DNA of 34,045 nucleotides from an uncultured Bacteroidota bacterium (GCA_903858475.1 CAIOIZ010000087.1:1-34045); one strand, 5' to 3'; shown: positions 8,723 to 16,580, counted from the first letter of the stretch. Translations and numbers: made by a program. The notes: a model not told the origin generated them from the letters alone.

Positions 8723-8962
8723 ATGATTAAAAAGAACATTGCCACCAATGAGTTTGGATTTGTATTCAATCCCGCTACAGGCGATTCGTACAGCAGTAAT
8801 CCTGTTGCGGCAGAAATCATTCAATTAATGAAGGACAATCATTCATTGAATGAAATAAAAAAAATATTGCTCGATAAATATGAAGTAGACAAGCTGACCA
8901 TTGAAAAAGATGTAGAAGAATTTATGGGGCTACTGAAAGAAAATAATTTATTAAGCAATTAA
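8723..8962 (+). CDS. PqqD-like small protein (RRE / HPr-rel-A type)
   Basis: A 79-residue protein with the PqqD-like winged-helix pattern: FVFNPATGDSYSSNPVAAEII, where a residue stretch equivalent to the 'N.t...i' turn leads into LMKDNHSLNEIKKILLDKYEVD and the closing helix DVEEFMGLLKENNLL. In known systems PqqD-like domains bind a ribosomal precursor peptide and hand it to a modifying enzyme; the HPr-rel-A group has this shape but an unproven role. It starts 39 bases after the GNAT gene and ends 10 bases before the ATP-grasp gene, so the link to the ligase is tight. There is no radical SAM gene nearby and no visible precursor peptide. The fold call is fairly safe; the function is open. Confidence 0.75.
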   Translation: MIKKNIATNEFGFVFNPATGDSYSSNPVAAEIIQLMKDNHSLNEIKKILLDKYEVDKLTIEKDVEEFMGLLKENNLLSN

Positions 8963-8972
8963 AATTCAAACC

Positions 8973-10025
8973 ATGTCTGAAACTCAACGACCCATCGTAG
9001 TGGCATTAACCGGATTGAATGCTATTGATAGTCCAGGCCCTGGTGTAGCAGTAGCACGTGCGGTACGGGATGGATTGCAGCAGCCAGTTCGCATCATTGG
9101 ACTAGCCTATGAAAATTTGGAACCAGGTATTTATATGGATGGCATTTGTGATAAGACCTATCAAATATCTTATCCTGCAGCAGGCCCCGAAGTATTATAC
9201 AATGTCATTAAAGCAATTCATGAAAAAGAAAAGATTGATGTAATCATTCCAAATTTTGACGCAGAGCTATATAATTTCATCACAATTGCGCCGCGATTAA
9301 AAGCATTGGGAATAAATTCTTTTTTACCCAGCTTCGAAATGTTTGACGCAAGAGATAAATTAAATCTTTATGACTTTGGACAAAAACATGGATTGTTGGT
9401 GCCCAAGGATAAGGCTATTTATTCGATCAATGACCTGGTACAGTTAGGAGAAGATTTCGGCTATCCATTGGTGGTAAAAGGAAAATATTATGAAGCCGTG
9501 GTGGCTTACACTTTAGAACAGGCACAAAAAGCATTTTATAAAATCAGTGCTAAATGGGGACTGCCTATCATCGTGCAACAATTTATTGACGGCACTGAAG
9601 TAAATATTGCAGCATTGGGCGATGGAGAAGGCAATGCGACCAGTATTATTCCTATGAAAAAAATGTATATCACCGATAAAGGCAAGGCCTGGGCTGGTAT
9701 TACATTGGAAGATGAAGCCATGATTCAATTGGCGAAAAAATTTGTAGCTGTTACTAAATGGCGTGGTGGCTTTGAAGTAGAAATCATGAAGACGGCTAAG
9801 GACGAATTATACATCATGGAAATCAACCCTCGCTTTCCTGCCTGGATTTATTTATCGGCAGGTGCTGGACAAAATCAACCGGCTTCCTTGGTGAAAATGG
9901 CGATGGGTGAAAAAGTGCCAGCATTTACCAGCTATGATTCTGGAAAATTATTTATTCGCTATAGTTGGGATCTGATTGTAGATGTATCCCGCTTTCAGCA
10001 ATTCAGCGCCTTTGGCAGTTTATAA
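8973..10025 (+). CDS. ATP-grasp ligase (CarB-like fold), carboxylate-amine or peptide ligase
   Basis: A 350-residue cytosolic enzyme. The N-terminal Rossmann-like part opens PIVVALTGLNAIDSPGPGVA and ends near IIPNFDAELY. The ATP-grasp part follows: PLVVKGK with ATP-binding Lys169, the hinge VQQFIDGTE near 201-209, a basic loop KKMYITDKGKAW, and the Mg-binding strand MEINPRF with Glu283 and Asn285. All core residues of an active ligase are present. Family members form an amide or thioester from a carboxylate through an acyl phosphate. It lies 10 bases after the PqqD-like gene and 33 bases before the decarboxylase, so its product or substrate is probably an amino-acid derivative. A purine or carbamoyl-phosphate role is unlikely given the size and context. 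Confidence 0.82.
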   Translation: MSETQRPIVVALTGLNAIDSPGPGVAVARAVRDGLQQPVRIIGLAYENLEPGIYMDGICDKTYQISYPAAGPEVLYNVIKAIHEKEKIDVIIPNFDAELYNFITIAPRLKALGINSFLPSFEMFDARDKLNLYDFGQKHGLLVPKDKAIYSINDLVQLGEDFGYPLVVKGKYYEAVVAYTLEQAQKAFYKISAKWGLPIIVQQFIDGTEVNIAALGDGEGNATSIIPMKKMYITDKGKAWAGITLEDEAMIQLAKKFVAVTKWRGGFEVEIMKTAKDELYIMEINPRFPAWIYLSAGAGQNQPASLVKMAMGEKVPAFTSYDSGKLFIRYSWDLIVDVSRFQQFSAFGSL

Positions 10026-10058
10026 ACTCATATCACACTAATAATCTAGCATAACAAA

Positions 10059-11405
10059 ATGACAAAATTAAAATACGAGCGGCCCCTGATTAAAAAAATG
10101 AATGCGGGCATGATGAATAAATTTGGTGCGCAAAGTGAATTAACACCTGTTACCCATATTGATGGGGTTGCTGTAAAATCATTGATTCAGCAATATGGTA
10201 GTCCGGTTTTTGTGCTGAGCGAACAAAAAATGCGGCAGAATTATAAATCGGCTGTAAGGGCATTTAGTACCCGTTATCCTAAAGTGCAGTTTGCGTGGAG
10301 TTATAAAACACATTATAACAATGCCGTTTGCAATGTGTTTCATCAAGAGGGCAGCTGGGCAGAAGTGGTGAGTGGCTTTGAATATAAAAAAGCATTGGGC
10401 AATGGGGTGCCGGGTGCCAATATAATTTTTAATGGTCCTGATAAGCACCTAGATGAATTGCAATTGGCGATTGAAAATGATTCGCTGATACACATCGATC
10501 ATTTTGAGGAATTGTATTTACTCATTGACCTATGTGCACAGTTAGATAAAAAAGCGCGTGTAGCCATTCGCGTTAATATGGACACAGGCGTATATCCCAT
10601 GTGGGATCGCTTTGGATTTAATTATGAAAGCGGACAGGCTTGGCAGGCTATTAATAAGATTGTGGCTTCAGGTAAATTACAATTGGTAGGTTTGCATTCG
10701 CATATAGGCACCTACATGTTGAGTACAGCGGCTTATGGAATTGCAGCTGCTAAATTGAGCGACCTTGCTTTGAATTGCAAAAGTCAATTATCTACTACTA
10801 TCAAGTATATTGATTTAGGCGGTGGATTTCCCAGTGCCAATACATTAAAAGGAGCCATTGGCCAGGTGCCTACTCCAACAGTGGATGAATTTGCAGAAGC
10901 CATTACTACTACCATCTTAAATGCGGGCTTCAAAACAGAGGACTTGCCATTGTTGATTTTGGAAAGCGGTCGTGTATTGATTGATGATGCGGGTTATTTA
11001 TTGGGTTCGGTATTGGCTAATAAAAGATTGAGTGATGGCAGAAAAGCCACCATCATGGATTTTGGCGTCAACATCATGTTCACCTCTTTCTGGTACGATC
11101 ATAAAATTAGTCCAGCACAAGAAGTAAGTCAGTTCAATGAAGAGGCCGTAATGTATGGCCCTCTTTGCATGAATATAGATATTGTAAGAGAAAGCGTTAG
11201 TTTACCTTTGTTAAATAGGGGCGATCATGTGGTGGTACATAAAGTAGGTGCATATAATATGACTCAGTGGATGCAGTTTATTGCCATGCGCCCTAATATT
11301 GTATTGATAGATACCAATAATCAAACCCATGTAATACGTAAAGCAGAAACACTAGATTACTTGCAACAATTAGAACAGATACCCGACCACTTGCAAAAAA
11401 AATAA
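10059..11405 (+). CDS. PLP-dependent decarboxylase, LysA / ornithine-DAP decarboxylase family (fold III)
   Basis: A 448-residue enzyme of the alanine racemase-like barrel group that decarboxylates meso-diaminopimelate, ornithine, arginine or related amino acids. The PLP lysine is Lys83 in SYKTHYNN, where LysA usually has YAxKAN. HSHIGTYM, YIDLGGGFP and ESGRVLI line the cofactor site, and Cys370 in GPLCMNID is the active-site cysteine of the family. The C-terminal VHKVGAYNMTQWMQFIAMRP replaces the usual GAYxxxxxxxFN motif. The changed lysine loop and long N-terminal extension suggest a paralogue and not the housekeeping LysA. It follows the ATP-grasp gene by 33 bases, and the transporter-peptidase fusion starts within 4 bases of its stop, in the same frame. 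Substrate unknown. Confidence 0.82.
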   Translation: MTKLKYERPLIKKMNAGMMNKFGAQSELTPVTHIDGVAVKSLIQQYGSPVFVLSEQKMRQNYKSAVRAFSTRYPKVQFAWSYKTHYNNAVCNVFHQEGSWAEVVSGFEYKKALGNGVPGANIIFNGPDKHLDELQLAIENDSLIHIDHFEELYLLIDLCAQLDKKARVAIRVNMDTGVYPMWDRFGFNYESGQAWQAINKIVASGKLQLVGLHSHIGTYMLSTAAYGIAAAKLSDLALNCKSQLSTTIKYIDLGGGFPSANTLKGAIGQVPTPTVDEFAEAITTTILNAGFKTEDLPLLILESGRVLIDDAGYLLGSVLANKRLSDGRKATIMDFGVNIMFTSFWYDHKISPAQEVSQFNEEAVMYGPLCMNIDIVRESVSLPLLNRGDHVVVHKVGAYNMTQWMQFIAMRPNIVLIDTNNQTHVIRKAETLDYLQQLEQIPDHLQKK

Positions 11406-11408
11406 AAC

Positions 11409-13601
11409 ATTAAAAAGATAAAGCCCCACATATCAAGTTTTTTCAAAGGACTACTCAATAGTTATGGAGTATTGTTTTTTTCAAACAATACTTTATTTGC
11501 ATGGCTATTGCTGATTGTTTCATTTTTTAATCCTTACGCGGGTATCACTGGATTAATTGCTGTGATTATGGCTTTGTTATTAGCCAATTTTACCGGCTTG
11601 AATAAAGCAGATACTGCAAATGGCATTTATAGTTACAATGCATTGATTATTGGTATTGGCTTGGGAACGGTGTATCATTTTAGTGCTGCATTCTGGATTT
11701 TGTTACTCATTATAGTTATCTTCTCTGTTGTATTATCTGTGGTATTTCAACGGTTATTGGGCAAGTATGGTTTACCATTTCTCACCATTCCTTTCGTGCT
11801 ATGTTTTTGGTTGATATTATTGTTAACACAGGGCAACACAGCCATTGACTTTAGTTTCAGAAATATTTATTGGATCAATGATTTGTATGCGGTGGGTAAT
11901 TACCAGCTTGTGCGCTTTATCATGTTTATGGAAAACATTAAAATGCCTTCTTTGGTAAGTACTTTTTTTAGGGCAATGAGTTCCTTGTATTTTCAAAATA
12001 ATATATTGGCCGGCATGATTATTGCGGCCGGCATTTTTATTCATAGTCGCATTATTTTTTCTTTGATTGTTATAGGTTTTCTAACTGCCTATGGATTCAA
12101 TCAGGTGGTGATGGCGCATCCTGATGGCATGAATTATTATCTGATGGGGGGCAATTTTATTTTAGTTAGTGTAGCCATCGGAGGTTTTTTTACAGTACCC
12201 TCCAAACATTCATATTTATGGGCTATTATCAGTGTGCCTATTACCTTTTTGATTTTTATGGGAATGGGAAAAATTACTGGTCAGTGGAGCTTGCCGGTTT
12301 ACTCCATGCCATTTTCTATTACTGTGATTTGTATACTCTATTTCTTTACTTTAAAATCACAGATAGGAAGAGTGGTGCTTACGCCTTTACAATTTTATTC
12401 TCCCGAAAAAAATCTATATAGTTTTCTAAGTAATAAAGAACGCTTGATGAATGTCAACACCATTCGCTTGCAGCTCCCCTTTATTGGCGAATGGATGGTA
12501 TCGCAGGGATATGATGGCAATATTACCCATAAGGGAGAATGGAGTAAGGCATTGGATTTTATTATTGTTGACAATGAATTGAAAACCTATGAACAGTTTG
12601 GCGCCCATCCAGAAAATTTTTATTGCTATGGAAAGCCGGTATTAGCACCAGCAGATGGGTTGGTTCAATTTATTGAAGACTTTGTGGAGGACAATGAGAT
12701 TGGAAGAATCAATCAGGAAAAAAACTGGGGCAATAGTATTGTTATCAAACATGCAGAAGGGCTTTTTACAAAGATGAGTCACCTCAAAAAAAATTCTTTT
12801 AAAGTAAAAGCCGGTGATTATGTACGCCAGGGAGATATTGTTGCGGCCTGTGGTAATTCAGGTCGCTCACCAGAACCACATTTACATTTTCAAGTGCAAA
12901 CAACGCCGCATATCGGCAGTAAGACTTTTGCCTATCCCTTTTCCTATTTTATTTCTTCCAATCATGGGGTAGGTATAATTAGTGAATTTAGTGTGCCTGC
13001 TGAAACATTTATAGTATCTAATGTGGTAGCTGATCCTAGTCTACGCGCTGCTTTTGAATTTTTACCTGGTTATAACATGCAGGTAAAAGCAGCGGGTATG
13101 CCCGATGAGCATTGGGAGGTTTTTACCGATGCCTTTAATCAGTCCTATATTTATTGCCATATTACCAAGGCCTTTGCCTATTTTAAAAAAAATGAAGAGG
13201 TTTTTTATTTTACCGGCTTTGAGGGCAATCGCAATAGTTTATTGTACTATTTTTATTTGGCTGCTTATAAAATTTATTTGTCTACCACGCCAGCAGTAGT
13301 AGCACAAGATAAATTTCCTTTGCAATTGGGTAAGAATAATATCTTTAAATGGTTACAGGATATACTGGCTCCGTTTTATATTTTTAGTCGATTGCATTAT
13401 GAATCCATCAATAAAATAGTGTCGAACGATTTCTTGAATCCTGCAGTAGCAATAGAAAGTAAGCAAGTGCGACAGTTTATGTCGGTGCGTAGGCAAACCA
13501 ATCAATTTAGTATTGAAATAAAAAACAACCAAATCAATTCATTTAGTTTTATTAAAAATAACCAGGAAATAAAAGCCCTATGTATACCAAAAGAATATTA
13601 A
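11409..13601 (+). CDS. Urea-transporter domain fused to an M23 peptidase domain
   Basis: About 730 residues. The frame contains no ATG before well inside the first membrane domain; TTG at 11472 would cut into conserved sequence. An ATT at 11409, 3 bases after the upstream stop, would give MKKIKPHISSFFKG and is my preferred start. Residues of about 20-330 are a urea-transporter core with two repeats, each holding its signature: LPFLTIPF at about 122 and LPVYSMPF at 295. Residues of about 350-510 form an M23 (LytM-like) zinc peptidase domain: His374 and Asp383 in HKGEWSKALD, the strand GNSIVIKH, and HLH at 491-493. About 200 residues of unknown type follow. The gene overlaps the next by 22 bases. 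Canonical urea transporters place both ends in the cytoplasm, which is odd for a cell-wall peptidase. Confidence 0.82.
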   Translation: MKKIKPHISSFFKGLLNSYGVLFFSNNTLFAWLLLIVSFFNPYAGITGLIAVIMALLLANFTGLNKADTANGIYSYNALIIGIGLGTVYHFSAAFWILLLIIVIFSVVLSVVFQRLLGKYGLPFLTIPFVLCFWLILLLTQGNTAIDFSFRNIYWINDLYAVGNYQLVRFIMFMENIKMPSLVSTFFRAMSSLYFQNNILAGMIIAAGIFIHSRIIFSLIVIGFLTAYGFNQVVMAHPDGMNYYLMGGNFILVSVAIGGFFTVPSKHSYLWAIISVPITFLIFMGMGKITGQWSLPVYSMPFSITVICILYFFTLKSQIGRVVLTPLQFYSPEKNLYSFLSNKERLMNVNTIRLQLPFIGEWMVSQGYDGNITHKGEWSKALDFIIVDNELKTYEQFGAHPENFYCYGKPVLAPADGLVQFIEDFVEDNEIGRINQEKNWGNSIVIKHAEGLFTKMSHLKKNSFKVKAGDYVRQGDIVAACGNSGRSPEPHLHFQVQTTPHIGSKTFAYPFSYFISSNHGVGIISEFSVPAETFIVSNVVADPSLRAAFEFLPGYNMQVKAAGMPDEHWEVFTDAFNQSYIYCHITKAFAYFKKNEEVFYFTGFEGNRNSLLYYFYLAAYKIYLSTTPAVVAQDKFPLQLGKNNIFKWLQDILAPFYIFSRLHYESINKIVSNDFLNPAVAIESKQVRQFMSVRRQTNQFSIEIKNNQINSFSFIKNNQEIKALCIPKEY

Positions 13602-14749
13602 TTGCAATGATTGGCTGTCTGCTTTTTATACAGACCAATGCACAGGAAGTTGCCGCTATGGCAGCAGCCGATAACAAATCGCTGGCATTGTACAATGCGG
13701 CACAATGGAAGGAGTTGATGAAATTCGGCAAAGCTGAAATTGCCAAAGGGGTCGACTTTCCCATATTAAGAATGCGTACAGGTTATGCGGCATTTATGAT
13801 TGGTAATTTTAGTCAGAGTTTGCTGCAATACAAAAAAGTGTTGGATGGCGATGCTGAAAACGCTGTTGCACTATACTATGTGTACTTAAATAATCTTTAC
13901 CTGAATAATATCACACAGGCCAGGTATTATGCCGCTAAATTACCCGATGAAACAAAGGCGTCTGAGGCCCTCCGTGCAACAAAAATAGCAGGAGTGCAAT
14001 TGGAGTCCAGTTATAAAATACCGGGTGATTCCACTAGGAAAAATGGATTTTATATTCGAGCTGGCATCAATGTTCAATTGGGTTATCGCTTAGAATTGCA
14101 GCAATCGCTGGCTTCTTATAATCAGGATATTAGTGAACCCCGATTACTTTTAATAAGGGATAACCGCCATATAGCTATTCGACAAAATGAATATTATGGT
14201 AAATTGATTTATGCAGCTACTGGTTCTATTGCTTTATTGGGCGGCTATCATTATCTTAATACTCCCTTCAATAATATTATATATAAAAATTCCATTGGCT
14301 TTGCGGGTATTCAATATAATACGCCCTATGTACATTTGAAAGCCATGGCCAGTTTTGGAAAGGTAACCGATACTACTTATACGCAATATGATGGCACAGT
14401 AACAGTGTATCCATTGGGTAACACAAAATTGTATAATATTACCAGGGCTGCCTATGGCGATAATTTCACTTTATCGAATATCCTGGGCTATGGGATAACC
14501 AAAAAAATCTGGTTAGAAGGAAATATTACAGTAGGTAAATTTACCAGCTTATTGGAAAACGATGGACTTTATGTATTCAATGATATTGACCAAAAGCAAA
14601 TCAAGGCGGGTGGTAGCATTTATGCATTACTCGGCAAAAACTTGACGCTCACCTTGAATTATACTTTTGAGCAAAAATTAAAATATAAAACAACCAATAT
14701 TTATTTTTATCAACATTCATTAAACGGAGGATTATCATGGAAATTTTAA
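13580..14749 (+). CDS. TPR-plus-beta-barrel outer-membrane protein
   Basis: A 389-residue exported protein with a signal peptide (MYTKRILIAMIGCLLFIQTN, AQ). Residues of about 25-135 form TPR-like helices (LYNAAQWKELMKFGKAEIAK, LLQYKKVLDGDAENAVALYY). The rest consists of alternating strands rich in Tyr and Gly, as in YYGKLIYAATGSIALLGGYH, and the chain ends in GLSWKF with the terminal Phe typical of outer-membrane barrels. Its plan is like YaiO-type barrels, but I cannot assign it to a family. The start overlaps the preceding gene by 22 bases and has AGGAAAT about 10 bases upstream; its end overlaps the next gene by 13 bases. Both overlaps suggest translational coupling, so it probably works with its neighbours in the envelope. 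Confidence 0.75.
   Translation: MYTKRILIAMIGCLLFIQTNAQEVAAMAAADNKSLALYNAAQWKELMKFGKAEIAKGVDFPILRMRTGYAAFMIGNFSQSLLQYKKVLDGDAENAVALYYVYLNNLYLNNITQARYYAAKLPDETKASEALRATKIAGVQLESSYKIPGDSTRKNGFYIRAGINVQLGYRLELQQSLASYNQDISEPRLLLIRDNRHIAIRQNEYYGKLIYAATGSIALLGGYHYLNTPFNNIIYKNSIGFAGIQYNTPYVHLKAMASFGKVTDTTYTQYDGTVTVYPLGNTKLYNITRAAYGDNFTLSNILGYGITKKIWLEGNITVGKFTSLLENDGLYVFNDIDQKQIKAGGSIYALLGKNLTLTLNYTFEQKLKYKTTNIYFYQHSLNGGLSWKF
14726..14730 (+). promoter_or_regulatory. Strong Shine-Dalgarno site (GGAGG) for the TPR gene
   Basis: GGAGG ends 6 bases before the ATG at 14737 and sets this as the start over the internal ATG at 14758. Most other genes in the window have no such site. Confidence 0.7.
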
Positions 14750-15360
14750 GAAAAACTATGTTGGCCATTGGGGCCATTGTATGCTTTGGCATTACAGCTA
14801 ATGCACAAACAGCAGAGGATATTCAAAAGGCATTTAAGGCAAGCTATATCAACGAATACAAGACCAACTATTCGGGCGCTATTGCCGATTTGCAAAAAGT
14901 ATATAAGGCAGACAGCTATGAAAGCAACCTTCGACTGGGTTGGTTGCAGTATTTATCTAAGCAATACAGTAGTGCGATGGACTATTATCAAAAAGCCATT
15001 GACCTGAAAAAATTCAGTGTTGAAGCCAGGTTTGGTTATATCAAACCTGCTACGGAAGCAAAGCAGTATGTAAAAGTTTATGAGAAATACGAAGAGATAT
15101 TGAAGATTGATCCATATAACAGTTCAGCCAATTATTGGGTAGGTATTTCTTATTATGGAGTGAAGAAATATGATGTTGCTGCTAAGTATTTTGAATTGGT
15201 GCTGAATATGTATCCTTTCGATTACGATGCCAATCACATGTTGGCTTGGTCGTATTTAAATCAAGGAAGATCTGCTGATGCGAAAGTACTATTCAATCAG
15301 GCATTGATCATTAAACCCGGAGATGCTTCTGCCACCGAAGGTTTAGCAAAGTGTAAATAA
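14737..15360 (+). CDS. Periplasmic TPR protein
   Basis: A 207-residue exported protein with a signal peptide ending ITANAQ and at least four tetratricopeptide units, for example AIADLQKVYKADSYESNLRL, YYQKAIDLKKFSVEARFGYI and KYFELVLNMYPFDYDANHML. The start at 14737 is preceded at 14726-14730 by GGAGG, a full Shine-Dalgarno sequence at 6 bases spacing, which is uncommon in this phylum; it lies inside the last codons of the barrel gene. TPR proteins of this kind act as binding scaffolds. It is the last gene of the run and is followed by a strong terminator, so it probably partners the barrel or the M23 domain in the periplasm (inference). Confidence 0.82.
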   Translation: MEILRKTMLAIGAIVCFGITANAQTAEDIQKAFKASYINEYKTNYSGAIADLQKVYKADSYESNLRLGWLQYLSKQYSSAMDYYQKAIDLKKFSVEARFGYIKPATEAKQYVKVYEKYEEILKIDPYNSSANYWVGISYYGVKKYDVAAKYFELVLNMYPFDYDANHMLAWSYLNQGRSADAKVLFNQALIIKPGDASATEGLAKCK

Positions 15361-15376
15361 GAAATGGTAATCATAG

Positions 15377-15405
15377 AAAGGGCGATGCTATCAGCATCGC
15401 CCTTT
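15377..15405. terminator. Strong hairpin terminator between convergent genes
   Basis: AAAGGGCGATGCT (15377-15389) and AGCATCGCCCTTT (15393-15405) form a perfect 13-base stem with a 3-base loop, followed by more T bases on the plus strand. It ends the plus-strand run 8180-15360. It could also stop the convergent asd transcript, though the T tract on that side is poor. Confidence 0.88.
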
Positions 15406-15426
15406 TTTATTTAAGATCGTCTTTGA

Positions 15427-16416
15427 TTACAATAAATTGTTTTGCAAAAGATATTCTGCAATCTGCACCGCATTGGTAGCGGCGCCTTTGCGTAAATTGT
15501 CGCTTACAATCCAGCAATTGAGTGTGTTGGCCTGTGTTTCATCTCGCCTGATCCTGCCCACAAAAGTGTCGTCTTTTTCGTGTGCAGTCAAAGGCATTGG
15601 ATACAAAGCATTGGCGGGGTCATCTTGTACGACTATACCAGGTGCATTGCTCAATAAAGTTTTCAATTCATCGAGATTGAAATCATTTTCAAATTCAATA
15701 TTCACACTTTCGCTGTGGCCACCCATCACTGGAATGCGTACAGTCGTAGCTGTTACTTTAATATTGGAATCGCCAATGATCTTTACAGTTTCATTGGTCA
15801 TTTTCATTTCTTCTTTGGTATAACCATTGTCGAGGAATACATCAATTTGTGGAATGGCATTTAAATCGATGGGGTATTTATAAGCCATTTCTGTTGGCAG
15901 TCCTTTTCTTTCATTCATCAATTGATTAACTGCTTTCACGCCAGTACCTGTTACACTTTGGTAGGTACTTACCACCACCCTTTTAATTTTATACCGCTCG
16001 TGCAAGGGCTTCAATACTACCACCAGTTGAATGGTAGAGCAATTAGGATTGGCAATGATCTTGTCTTCGCGTGTCAATACACCTGCATTTACTTCTGGTA
16101 CCACCAGTTTTTTAGTGGGGTCCATGCGCCATGCACTGGAATTATCGATAACGGTAATGCCAGCAGCGGCAAATTTTGGAGCCAATTCAAGTGAGGTGCC
16201 TCCTCCAGCAGAAAAAATAGCAATAGCCGGGTTGGCAGCGATAGCGGTTTCGTACCCTACTACTTTGTACTGTTTACCCTTAAATTCCACTTCCTTGCCA
16301 ATAGATTTTTCAGAAGCCACAGGTATCAATTCTGTTACCGGAAAATTTCTTTCTGCCAATACTTGCAACATTTTGCTGCCAACCAATCCTGTGGCACCTA
16401 CAACTGCGATTTTCAT
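15427..16416 (-). CDS. asd: Aspartate-semialdehyde dehydrogenase
   Basis: A 329-residue enzyme that reduces aspartyl phosphate to aspartate semialdehyde with NADPH, the branch step to lysine/DAP, threonine and methionine. It opens with the nucleotide-binding GATGLVGSKML. The catalytic cysteine is Cys126 in ANPNCSTIQ, followed by YQSVTGTGVKAV, GGHSESV and GRIRRDE, all in order. Length is normal. The ATG at 16414-16416 follows a leader of about 155 bases that begins at a good promoter and contains a terminator-like hairpin, so expression may be attenuated. It is convergent with the run ending at 15360 and divergent from the lamin-tail-domain gene. Confidence 0.96.
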   Translation of the reverse strand: MKIAVVGATGLVGSKMLQVLAERNFPVTELIPVASEKSIGKEVEFKGKQYKVVGYETAIAANPAIAIFSAGGGTSLELAPKFAAAGITVIDNSSAWRMDPTKKLVVPEVNAGVLTREDKIIANPNCSTIQLVVVLKPLHERYKIKRVVVSTYQSVTGTGVKAVNQLMNERKGLPTEMAYKYPIDLNAIPQIDVFLDNGYTKEEMKMTNETVKIIGDSNIKVTATTVRIPVMGGHSESVNIEFENDFNLDELKTLLSNAPGIVVQDDPANALYPMPLTAHEKDDTFVGRIRRDETQANTLNCWIVSDNLRKGAATNAVQIAEYLLQNNLL

Positions 16417-16460
16417 ATTTTGTTTCCCCCCAGTCTCTTTTTAAAGAGATTTTTATAGTT

Positions 16461-16488
16461 AAAAAAAAGCCTCCCAATTTAGGAAGGC
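16461..16488 (-). terminator. Terminator-like hairpin inside the asd leader
   Basis: On the minus strand GCCTTCC and GGGAGGC form a stem with one mismatch and a 6-base loop (plus 16469-16488), followed at once by eight T bases (plus 16461-16468). It lies between the asd promoter and the asd ATG, so it looks like an attenuator. A GGAAGG on the minus strand (plus 16520-16525) could pair with CCTTCC of the stem and prevent it. Confidence 0.5.
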
Positions 16489-16517
16489 ATGTACTTATTT
16501 GGATATAAAGCAATCAT
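16479..16517 (-). other. Possible leader peptide ORF of asd (12 codons)
   Basis: An ATG at 16515-16517 opens a 12-residue frame, MIALYPNKYMPS, whose TAA falls in the loop of the terminator-like hairpin. It holds one Lys and one internal Met but no run of regulatory codons, so a ribosome-stalling role is uncertain and it may be chance. Confidence 0.2.
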
Positions 16518-16580
16518 CACCTTCCCAAAGGAATATCTTTATTAGATTGTTTTACCTGTTTGATTTTTTTCACCTAAAAA

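Noticed and set aside
11391-11405. Programmed frameshift at the run of eight A bases at the end of the decarboxylase gene
   Set aside because: Both shifted frames hit stop codons within a few codons, so no longer product would result.
16434-16449. Hairpin TCTCTTT-TT-AAAGAGA close to the asd start
   Set aside because: Perfect 7-base stem but with a 2-base loop and AT-rich; noted as part of the leader but not claimed as a separate signal.
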